Below, one piece after another: positions 32,356 to 38,264 of a DNA stretch of 38,264 nucleotides. Under the pieces are notes generated by a model that saw nothing but the letters and a program-made list of their open reading frames with translations, ran no database searches and was not told the origin of the DNA. This stretch comes from Pseudonocardiales bacterium (GTDB lineage Bacteria > Actinomycetota > Actinomycetes > Mycobacteriales > Pseudonocardiaceae). The stretch lies in assembly GCA_019244165.1 (NCBI GenBank), contig JAFATA010000036.1, positions 1 to 38,264 of the forward strand, given 5' to 3'. The number at the start of each line of letters is the position of its first letter. Within the stretch, counting starts at the first letter, position 1. A program made the translations under genes and the position numbers.

Positions 32356-34099
32356 CGGGCGCGAGGAGCTGGGGGCGGGGGTCGGGAGCGGCACCGCGGC
32401 GGGCATCGGCGGTGCAGTCGTCGGGCTCGCGCTGCGAGTCGCGCTCGGCGAGTACCCGGGCCCGGTAGATCTGTACCTCCCGCTGCTGCGCTGCCGCGCT
32501 CCACCCCAGCACCTCTCCCATCAGCTCGGCGACGTCAACGGCGCACGCTTCGCCCCGATGCGGGTACTCGATGGAGATCCGGGTGCGCCGGGTCAGCACG
32601 TCCTCCAGGTGCAGGGCTCCCTCGTGGCTGGCGGCATGCACCACCTCAACCCTGAGGTAGTCCGGTGCCGCGCCCAGCGGAGCGAGCAAATCGCGGCGGC
32701 CTGCGGCGAGGGCCAACACCGGGTGCACCGCCGAGCCGTAGCGGTCCAGCAAACGCCGCAGCCGGTAGGGGTGCAGCCCGTGCTGGGCGGCCAACGCGTC
32801 GGCCTGATTGACCAGAGCGTGGTAACCGTCCGCACCGAGCAGCGGCACCTTGTCGGTGATCGAGGGAGCAACTCGGCCAGGCAGATCGGGCACCGCCGCG
32901 TCCACCGCATCGGCCGCCATCATCCGGTAGGTGGTGTACTTGCCGCCCGCGATGGCGACCAGACCGGGGGCCACCCGGGCGACCGCGTGCTCCCGGGACA
33001 ACCGGGAGGTCTCCTCGCTTTCCCCCGCCAGCAGCGGTCGCAAACCGGCGTAGACGCCCTCGATGTCGCTGTCGGTCAGCGGTGTGGCCAGCGCGGTGTT
33101 GACCGTGTCCAGCAGGTAGTCGATGTCCGCGCGAGTGGCCGCCGGGTGGGCGAGGTCGAGGTTCCAGCCGGTGTCGGTGGTGCCGATGATCCAGTGGCTG
33201 CGCCACGGAATGACGAACAGCACCGACGTCGCGGTGCGCAGGATCAGCCCGCTCTCCGAGATGATGCGGTCCTTCGGGACCACAAGGTGCACTCCCTTGG
33301 AGGGCCGGATCCGGAACCGGCCTCGCCCGCCGGCCAGGCGTTGGATCTCATCGGTCCACACCCCGGTGCAGTTGAGCACCGCGTGCGCCTCAACGTCGGT
33401 CTCCGCACCGGTCTCGCAGTCCCGCACGTGGACTCCACAGATCCGGTCTGCCTCCCGCAAAAAACCGATGACCTGGGTAGAGCTGCGCACCACGGCGCCA
33501 TACTGAGCGGCGGTGCGGGCCACCGTCATGGTGTGCCGGGCATCGTCGGTGATCGCGTCGTAGTAACGCACCCCGCCAACGAGGGTGTCGCGGCGTAGCG
33601 CTGGCACCAGCCGCAGCGCCCCCGCCCGGGTGAGGTGGCGCTGACCCGGCACTGAGCGTGCCCCGCCCAGCGTCTGATACAGCACCAGCCCCGCGGCGAC
33701 ATACGGCCGTTCCCAGATCCGGTGAGCCAGCGGGTACAGGAAGCTCACCGGTTTGACCAGATGCGGCGCCAGCCGGGTGAGCATCAGCTCCCGTTCGTGC
33801 AGGGCCTCCCGGACCAGCCCGAACTCCAGCTGCTCCAGGTAGCGCAGCCCGCCGTGGAACAGCTTGGACGACCGGCTGGAGGTGCCCGAGGCGAGGTCGC
33901 GGGCTTCCACCAGCGCCACTTTCAGACCCCGGGTCACGGCATCCAACGCCGCGCCGCACCCGACCACACCACCACCGATGACCACGACGTCGAACTGCTC
34001 GTCGGCCAGCCGCTGCCAGTCCGCCGCTCGCTGCGCCGGACCCAGCTGCCCGGGGGCCGACCCACCGACGGGCTGCTGGTGCTCTTCAAGGGCAGCCAA
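32348..34099 (-). CDS. glpD: FAD-dependent glycerol-3-phosphate dehydrogenase (GlpD2-like)
   Basis: Membrane-associated flavoenzyme oxidising glycerol-3-phosphate to dihydroxyacetone phosphate. The FAD-binding start is [20 protein letters not shown], then [20 protein letters not shown] and [13 protein letters not shown]. Later motifs are [47 protein letters not shown] and the C-terminal [19 protein letters not shown]. It resembles what I remember of M. tuberculosis GlpD2, including [14 protein letters not shown] before the FAD fold. No ATG or GTG suits that N-terminus. The best in-frame start is TTG 34097-34099, giving 583 residues, but it lies inside a 25-bp inverted repeat, so the true start is unresolved. 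An open frame to 34294 reads as Gln-rich noise. Its stop overlaps accA3's stop in a 10-bp palindrome (32347-32356). Confidence 0.88.
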   Translation of the reverse strand: MAALEEHQQPVGGSAPGQLGPAQRAADWQRLADEQFDVVVIGGGVVGCGAALDAVTRGLKVALVEARDLASGTSSRSSKLFHGGLRYLEQLEFGLVREALHERELMLTRLAPHLVKPVSFLYPLAHRIWERPYVAAGLVLYQTLGGARSVPGQRHLTRAGALRLVPALRRDTLVGGVRYYDAITDDARHTMTVARTAAQYGAVVRSSTQVIGFLREADRICGVHVRDCETGAETDVEAHAVLNCTGVWTDEIQRLAGGRGRFRIRPSKGVHLVVPKDRIISESGLILRTATSVLFVIPWRSHWIIGTTDTGWNLDLAHPAATRADIDYLLDTVNTALATPLTDSDIEGVYAGLRPLLAGESEETSRLSREHAVARVAPGLVAIAGGKYTTYRMMAADAVDAAVPDLPGRVAPSITDKVPLLGADGYHALVNQADALAAQHGLHPYRLRRLLDRYGSAVHPVLALAAGRRDLLAPLGAAPDYLRVEVVHAASHEGALHLEDVLTRRTRISIEYPHRGEACAVDVAELMGEVLGWSAAAQQREVQIYRARVLAERDSQREPDDCTADARRGAAPDPRPQLLAPVS

Positions 34100-34129
34100 C
34101 CCCCGGGTTGGCTGCCCTTGAAGAGCACC
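34078..34129. repeat. 25-bp perfect inverted repeat at the glpD 5' end
   Basis: The arms 34078-34102 and 34105-34129 are exact complements around two bases, forming a very stable cruciform or hairpin. It contains the only plausible glpD start (TTG 34097-34099), so it would fold in the glpD leader. Candidate roles are a translational switch, a terminator between the divergent genes, or the scar of an insertion that displaced the original start. Confidence 0.8.
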
Positions 34130-34327
34130 GTGCTCGCGCTGCGCCTGCTGCACCGCTCGCTCCACCCCCTGCGTCGTACCGCTCGCCTGCTGCACGCTAC
34201 CGCGTGGGAGCCTCCTCGTGGTCTCGTCAGAGCTTGTCTCGCAAGCTGGGGCGCTGCACCGGCGCGCGACGGACACGCCACAACGGGTGTCCAAGGTCGT
34301 CCACCCATTGCGCAGGAAGGCAAGTTC

Positions 34328-34799
34328 ATGACGCAGGCCGCCGAGCCCCCATCAGGCACCGGGGATTTCCTGGCTGACGATGTGCGTCGCTGCAAGGCGG
34401 CGTTCGACACTATCGACGATGCGACATCGATACGGTGGGCTCGGCTTCTCCGCTAGCGGACGCGGAGATCGTCTGGGCGGTGCACGACGGCGTGGCAGCG
34501 CTGGGCGCCGAGGAGTTCCCGTTTCTCGTCAACAGCCGGCAAGCGCTGCACGGGCTCCTGAAAGCGTACGGCATTGCCCCCGAGCTGGGCGAGAAGGTAC
34601 TCGGCGGCCTCGACAAGCTGGGCAAGACGACCCCGGAAGCAGTGGTCACTGAATTGGTCAACCGGGGCCTGACCTCACCACGGCCGAGGGCCTGGTCACC
34701 GACGTAACCGCCCGGACACCGACCGGGCAATCGGATGAGTCCACCGGGGTAGCTGTCAACCCGCAGCGCGCACGCCGTCCCTCACGTGATCGTTCCTGA
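34328..34799 (+). pseudogene. Unknown protein, apparently with two frameshifts
   Basis: A good start (ATG 34328, GGAAGG seven bases upstream) begins MTQAAEPPSGTGDFLADDVR, but the frame stops at 34456. Protein-like sequence continues in a second frame from about 34425: DIDTVGSASPLADAEIVWAV, GAEEFPFLVNSRQALHGLL and GIAPELGEKVLGGLDKLGK, then TPEAVVTELVNRGL. A third frame near 34675 carries LTTAEGLVTDVTARTPTGQ, ending at 34797-34799 (SRDRS). Read together this gives about 155 residues with coherent composition. I recognise no family. Alternatives are two overlapping small genes or sequencing errors. A 6-bp hairpin lies at 34710-34728. Confidence 0.45.
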
Positions 34800-34893
34800 T
34801 CGTGACAAGCCAGGAACTCTCAGTAAAAGAATGGCGTGCACCCAAGACGATCATTTCCCTACACCCGTGGGAACAGCAGGAGAGCCTTTCCGA

Positions 34894-35247
34894 TCAGGCA
34901 GGAGAAAGATAGAAAACACCAACCGAGCCGTCGTTGCGAGCATTTGCGCTGACCTCACCAGCTCCCTCGACGGGGACATTGTTATTCAGGAAGCCAAGCG
35001 CATCCGCCACACTAGCGAAGTTCCGGAAAGACCACTGCTGGCCACTGTTCTCGCTACCCGGAGCAAGGAAGAAAAGACCGACCGTGCCATCATTTCGAGC
35101 GATTGCGCTAGCCTCACCGGGCCCCTGAGCAGGGGACTCATTCAAATAATTAAGCGCATCGGTCACACTCGCAAAGTTGTCGAAAAACCACTGCTGGTCC
35201 GGACCGCCCGGGGTGGTGGGGACGGGTTTCGAAGACATCTCGCTCAT
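34894..35247 (-). CDS. Two-repeat protein of unknown function (about 47-residue unit)
   Basis: Product of 117 residues from ATG 35245-35247 with GAGGA about seven bases upstream. After a short Ser/Pro-rich start it consists of two copies of one unit: QQWFFDNFASVTDALNYLN followed by GEASAIARNDGTVGLFFL, then QQWSFRNFASVADALGFLN followed by GEVSANARNDGSVGVFYL. Shared positions are Gln-Gln-Trp, Asn-Phe-Ala-Ser-Val, Asp-Ala-Leu, Leu-Asn, Gly-Glu, Ala-Arg-Asn-Asp-Gly and Val-Gly. Each unit reads as strand-helix-strand-strand, so a pseudo-dimeric small fold is likely. No signal peptide, membrane segment or catalytic motif is seen. The GC content is lower than in neighbouring genes, suggesting recent acquisition. 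No family is recognised. Confidence 0.75.
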   Translation of the reverse strand: MSEMSSKPVPTTPGGPDQQWFFDNFASVTDALNYLNESPAQGPGEASAIARNDGTVGLFFLAPGSENSGQQWSFRNFASVADALGFLNNNVPVEGAGEVSANARNDGSVGVFYLSPA

Positions 35248-35711
35248 CTGGGTATCCTCTTTTCAAGGGCGGGTGGATAATGACAACACTGGGGCGGGTA
35301 TCGATGACGACAATGCGCTCGAACCCGCAGGTTCTGTGCGAAGAGCCGGTTGCGTGGTGGTAGACGAGGCCGACGACCCAGCTTGACATGGGCAACGCCA
35401 ACCCGCTTGGTGAACCTAGACCGGCGGCTGCTCAATCATGTAAATCTCCTCACCATCGGGTGGCCAACGCCTCGCTTACCCATGACTTAGGAACAACCCG
35501 CCGCTGCACTGATACACGACCGATCGCCGGATCACCCGATCAGGTGGTATTGATCACTGTCAGCGAACAGTCAGCAGAAGCAACACAACCAGTACGCACG
35601 CCCGATACCCACCGGCAGGTCGCCGCAACTCAGCGGCGATGACACCGTCTGAAATGAGCGCGCTCGGCGACCCCATGGCCCGGGCTTGGCCACAAGTGAA
35701 AAATGAACAAA
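35248..35711. other. Gene-poor stretch with a possible seven-codon leader ORF
   Basis: I see no supported gene of normal size. The stretch must hold the promoter of the two-repeat protein. On the minus strand at 35416-35439 an ATG with an excellent ribosome binding site (AGGAG, six bases away) begins MIEQPPV and then stops. Such mini-ORFs can be leader peptides, but this may be chance. It lies about 170 bases before the two-repeat gene. The base composition is less GC-rich than elsewhere. Confidence 0.35.
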
Positions 35712-35950
35712 CTAGATCAGGGCGATGTTCTGCTGGTTGGCGTTGACGGTGAATATCCAGTCCTGCTCGTTGGGTCGTCCGTGCTCGGTCCACCAGGGGT
35801 GGGCGGCGCGGACCTCGTCCCAGAGCCGGCGGGGGCCCGCTGGCGCACGCTGAACTCGTCGTCGCTGCAGTCCCGGGGTGACGTGGAAGTGGCTGGGCGC
35901 GCCGCAGCGCGGTGAGGAACGATTGAGTGGGCCACGGCGGAACCAGAGGC
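35712..35950 (-). pseudogene. C-terminal remnant resembling an actinobacterial methyltransferase
   Basis: The minus-strand frame ending at TAG 35712-35714 reads APAGPRRLWDEVRAAHPWW followed by TEHGRPNEQDWIFTVNANQQ and ends NIALI. The pattern GPRRLWDEV.AA..WW...GRP is one I associate with the C-terminus of actinobacterial protein-L-isoaspartate-like methyltransferases, including those encoded with FxLD-type lanthipeptide loci. Upstream, the matching text changes frame (DDEFSVRQR sits in a neighbouring frame) and the SAM-binding domain is absent, so it is a decayed tail. The family assignment is from memory of the motif and uncertain. Confidence 0.4.
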
Positions 35951-35994
35951 CATCGGGGGATCATCCCCGGTCCCGCCGTAGGTAGGGTGCGGCC

Positions 35995-36036
35995 GTCCCG
36001 TCCCGGGGAATCTGTGGGGAGAAGCGGGGACGGGAC
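35995..36036. terminator. 10-bp stem hairpin, possible terminator
   Basis: GTCCCGTCCC (35995-36004) and GGGACGGGAC (36027-36036) are complementary around 22 bases. It lies about 140 bases past the end of the minus-strand gene at 36175, toward the methyltransferase remnant. The long loop makes it a weak candidate. Confidence 0.35.
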
Positions 36037-36174
36037 AGCCGGGGTCTGCGGTGGCTAGCTGGGCGGATCGGGCCGCACCAACCCGATCTCACCCGCGCCC
36101 CTCCCGGCTCGCATACCGTTCACCAAGACCTTGCGCAGTGGACTGCTGAGATTTTCTCGGTGTACTACTGTGGA

Positions 36175-36408
36175 CTAGAGGTTTTTGCTTTCTCTGCGTA
36201 GTTGGCTAGGAGTTGCACCAGTCGCGCCGCCCCTGGGGGGATCGACGATTAGATTCACGGGCAGCAGTCCGTGGGGGATGCTGATGGTCAGCCGTTTCCC
36301 GGTGTCCTTGATGATCTCCATTGTTGCGTTGTGGGTTACATCGGCTTCTACCAGCATCAGGTCATACCCCACTTCATCGATTGCGTGGACAAGGGTGGTG
36401 GAAGGCAT
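36175..36408 (-). CDS. Small hypothetical protein downstream of the regulator-linked gene
   Basis: Open frame of 77 residues from ATG 36406-36408: VHAIDEVGYDLMLVEADVTH, then a strand-like MEIIKDTGKRLTISIPHGLL and a Pro/Gly end with a basic tail. There is no ribosome binding site before this ATG; an internal start may be used. It reads as a small alpha-beta protein rather than an antisense shadow. It follows the gene at 36480-36713 by 71 bases on the same strand, so the two may be co-transcribed and controlled by the divergent regulator at 36928. No family is recognised. Confidence 0.5.
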   Translation of the reverse strand: MPSTTLVHAIDEVGYDLMLVEADVTHNATMEIIKDTGKRLTISIPHGLLPVNLIVDPPRGGATGATPSQLRRESKNL

Positions 36409-36479
36409 CGGGGCGGGCGGCTTTGGGTCGCAGCACCCACCCCGATGCCGGTCCTCAGGGCGTGGCCGTTATCTCCGGT

Positions 36480-36713
36480 TCACGGCAGCCACGCGGTCAG
36501 CAGGTCGCGCAGTTTCGTGGCCCCTTCCTCGTCCACGGACATGACGCACGCCCCGGGGATACGCGGGTCGAACACGATTGTTCCGTCGTACTTGCTCACC
36601 GTCAGATGAGAGAATTCCACCGGACCCCCTTCCAGCCGACATGATGCCGGGATCTCCTTTCGGCCTTGCAGAGTCGCGTAGGCGGGCACCGACGGATGCC
36701 GTTCGGTGGTCAC
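36480..36713 (-). CDS. Small DUF397-like protein divergent from an XRE-TPR regulator
   Basis: Product of 77 residues from GTG 36711-36713, with AAGGAGAT seven bases upstream deciding the start. It reads MTTERHPSVPAYATLQGRKE, then VEFSHLTVSKYDGTIVFDPR and GACVMSVDEEGATKLRDLLTAW. A strand-rich core followed by a C-terminal helix (EEGATKLRDLLTAWL) is similar in outline to DUF397 proteins, which are typically encoded beside XRE regulators in actinobacteria. The match is in layout rather than in diagnostic residues. The divergent regulator starts 214 bases away. Confidence 0.6.
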   Translation of the reverse strand: MTTERHPSVPAYATLQGRKEIPASCRLEGGPVEFSHLTVSKYDGTIVFDPRIPGACVMSVDEEGATKLRDLLTAWLP

Positions 36714-36915
36714 GGTTGATCTCCTTGGATTCCCGCTTATGCTAGTCCGAGCTGCCCGACAAGCACCGCGCAGCCACCGCCAGGCCGATACCTCCCAGAT
36801 TTGTGAAGTCATGACGGACGGGCGCTCGCCGTTGGTGTCTTGGCAAGCAAACCAGCTTGCGGGGAGCAACCGCGATCTCTCATTGCTGGCAACCCCAGAG
36901 CAGGTCCTGTTGCGT

Positions 36916-36921
36916 TATCCT
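36916..36921 (+). promoter_or_regulatory. -10 element of a probable leaderless transcript
   Basis: TATCCT lies six bases before GTG 36928, the start that aligns with the MEWTP N-terminus of the homologue at 21149, where TACGCT has the same spacing. Neither start has a ribosome binding site. The arrangement matches the TANNNT-RTG signature of leaderless genes. Confidence 0.5.
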
Positions 36922-36927
36922 GCGCCG

Positions 36928-38106
36928 GTGGAGTGGACTCCAACAACGATCCGCCAGTTCCGCCAAGCGGGACTGTGCCTGCCCCAAGACAAGTTCGCCA
37001 CCGAACTCGGCTTCGCCAAGCGAACGATCGGCAACGCCGAACGCGGTACCCACCCACCCAGCCTGGCACTACGCCAAGCCCTCGACCGCGCGCTGGAAAA
37101 AGCCACCGACGCCCAACGCGACCGCTTCTTCGCCGCCATCGACCCTGGTGCCGCAGCTTTCCCCGGGATCAGCCCGACCCTGGAATCCGTCGAGTTGCTG
37201 CGCCGCGCCGAAGCCTCCGATCTGGGCACCGGCACCCTGCAACAACTGGAAGAACTGGTCGAAGACCTCGGCACCGAGTACTTCACCACCCCACCAGCCG
37301 AGTTCCGCGCCACCGTGCTGTCCTGGCGACGCTACGTCGCCCAACTGCTAGAAGGAAAATTGACCCTGCGCGAGCGCCGCCAGCTCTACGCGATAGCCGG
37401 CTGGCTCTCCGGCCTCATCGCCGAAGCATCACTCGCCCTCGGCGAGCCCGCCGAACCCCACTGCACCACCGCTCTGGCATTGGCCCAGCAAGTCGGAGAC
37501 GCACGCCTCACCGGCTGGATACACGGCACCCAAGCCCAGATCGCGCTGTATGCAGGGGACCCCCGAGACGCGATCACCTTCGCCCAAGCCGGCCGGCAGG
37601 TAGCGCCAGTCGGGTCCGCCGCCGGGGTCCGGGCCTGTGCGCTCGAAGCACGCGCTCACGGGCGATGCGGCGATCTCGCGGAAGCAGAACACGCGTTGTC
37701 CCGCGCTGAGCATGCCCTCGATGTGCGCACGGAACCCCAGACACGCAGCTTCTTCTCGTTCGACATGCCCTATGTGCCGTATTACGCGGGCACCACGTTC
37801 CTCTGGCTGGGCGACACCGCCCGGGCCCGCGCCTGGGCGGGTCAGGCCATCGAGCTGTGCGACACGGACCCATCCCCCTGGCCCGTTGCTCGTACCAGCG
37901 CCAGGGTCGACCTCGCTGTCGCGCTGACCCAAGCTGGAGAATACGACGGCGCTGCAGCCATAGGTAACGAAGCCATGGACATCTGGGCTGAGCGGCCGAC
38001 ACGCCCAGCCAGAAAAAGAATCGAGGAGCTTCTGGCGACGCTGCGTCCTTTCACTGTGCCATGCGTCGTCGAATTAAGAGAACGGTGGCGATGGATCTCC
38101 AGTTAG
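36928..38106 (+). CDS. XRE-family regulator with TPR-like C-terminal domain
   Basis: Protein of 392 residues, intact homologue of the broken regulator at 19939-21149. It begins MEWTPTTIRQFRQAGLCLPQ and has the helix-turn-helix FATELGFAKRTIGNAERGTH, followed by PPSLALRQALDRALEKA. From about residue 95 it is helical repeats, including YAIAGWLSGLIAEASLALGE, CTTALALAQQVGDARLTGW and AEHALSRAEHALDVRTEPQ, and ends in a basic-aromatic tail. Such regulators probably bind a ligand or partner through the repeats; none is known here. I start at GTG 36928 because of the homology and the -10 box six bases upstream; a longer open frame begins at 36706. Two small genes lie divergently and are plausible targets. 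Confidence 0.85.
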   Translation: MEWTPTTIRQFRQAGLCLPQDKFATELGFAKRTIGNAERGTHPPSLALRQALDRALEKATDAQRDRFFAAIDPGAAAFPGISPTLESVELLRRAEASDLGTGTLQQLEELVEDLGTEYFTTPPAEFRATVLSWRRYVAQLLEGKLTLRERRQLYAIAGWLSGLIAEASLALGEPAEPHCTTALALAQQVGDARLTGWIHGTQAQIALYAGDPRDAITFAQAGRQVAPVGSAAGVRACALEARAHGRCGDLAEAEHALSRAEHALDVRTEPQTRSFFSFDMPYVPYYAGTTFLWLGDTARARAWAGQAIELCDTDPSPWPVARTSARVDLAVALTQAGEYDGAAAIGNEAMDIWAERPTRPARKRIEELLATLRPFTVPCVVELRERWRWISS

Positions 38107-38181
38107 CAGGGTAAGGCCCAATGGCGTTAAGTTAAGCTTACATGGGTGTAAGATCGTTTCGTGGCGTGACGTGGGCAGCGG

Positions 38182-38264
38182 GTGGTGGCTGGTGATCGGC
38201 TGGCTGATCGGGTGGGGGTGGGTGTGTTGGTGAGGGTGTTCACCCCGGAGTTGGTGGATCGGGT
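38182..38264 (+). mobile_element. IS4-like transposase, N-terminal end, cut by the window edge
   Basis: The frame after a TGA starts at GTG 38182 or 38185 and reads VVAGDRLADRVGVGVLVRVF followed by TPELVDR. The pattern LADRVGLGVL.R.F..ELVD is typical of the start of IS4-family transposases common in actinobacteria. The bases before it (near 38119-38141, GCCCAATGGCGTTAAGTTAAG) look like the left end of such an element. There is also a short hairpin, CTTACA...TGTAAG, at 38137-38152. Only the first 27 or so codons are present; the right end and target repeats are outside the window. Confidence 0.7.

Noticed and set aside
30430..32406. 658-codon minus-strand open frame opposite accA3
   Set aside because: It is antisense to a complete biotin carboxylase-BCCP protein and lacks motifs.
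34105..34294. N-terminal extension of glpD beyond the inverted repeat
   Set aside because: The added residues are Gln/Arg-rich with no match to the family start, and run through the far arm of the palindrome.
1..38264. tRNA or rRNA genes and CRISPR arrays
   Set aside because: I saw no T-loop-like signatures in a cloverleaf context, no rRNA sequence, and no regularly spaced repeats; the tandem repeats present are two or three short units only.

Overview
The window is high-GC actinobacterial DNA, probably from the Pseudonocardiales or a near relative. The left third keeps a gene order I recall from the Mycobacterium tuberculosis rpfB region. Reading the minus strand, it runs rsmI, metG, tatD, rpfB, ksgA, ispE and a pks16-type acyl-AMP ligase, with pmt divergent from rsmI. 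Other actinobacterial marks are the FSTSR form of the MetG KMSKS loop, Rpf with DUF348/G5 domains, the GT87 and PMT mannosyltransferases, DUF222/13E12 and DUF5753 proteins, AccA3 and GlpD2.

Layout. 1-361 is the start of a DUF222 protein cut by the window edge. 0.5-10.8 kb is the conserved housekeeping block. From 10.9 to about 30.5 kb the DNA is accessory. It holds a small DNA-binding-like protein, a TPR regulator, a dienelactone hydrolase, a MoeA-PBP fusion, two Tyr/Gly-rich small peptide genes, a second MoeA, a shrunken NuoE/NuoF-like ORF, a third aromatic small peptide gene, a regulator broken by a frameshift, a GT87 enzyme, a DUF5753 remnant, a membrane protein, a wrecked formate dehydrogenase alpha gene, an aldehyde:ferredoxin oxidoreductase (AOR) coupled to a MobA-MoaD fusion, and a three-gene group of one MazG/HisE-like pyrophosphohydrolase and two deaminases. 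accA3 and glpD2 then converge at 32.35 kb. From 34.1 kb to the right edge come a frameshifted unknown gene, a two-repeat protein, a methyltransferase-like remnant, two small genes divergent from an intact regulator, and the start of an IS4-like transposase.

How the parts fit. Two MoeA proteins, a MobA-MoaD fusion and an AOR form a molybdenum/tungsten-cofactor group. The formate dehydrogenase alpha gene and its NuoF-like partner nearby are decayed. The likely history is that an NAD-linked formate dehydrogenase was lost while the AOR branch was kept. The NuoF-like remnant has several apparent deletions but stays in frame and overlaps the start of moeA, so it may survive as a translational-coupling leader.

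The most novel element is a family of three small peptide genes (16259-16462, 16813-17001, 19494-19655). They have strong ribosome binding sites, a shared N-terminus (MR[VI]..VF) and cores rich in Tyr/Gly or Trp/Arg. Two of them sit in a duplicated promoter-gene-terminator unit between the two moeA genes. No maturation enzyme is evident, so calling them RiPP precursors or cofactor-linked proteins is a hypothesis. Frameshifts, fragments and inverted repeats are common from 11 to 36 kb, which fits a turnover region; some could be assembly errors.
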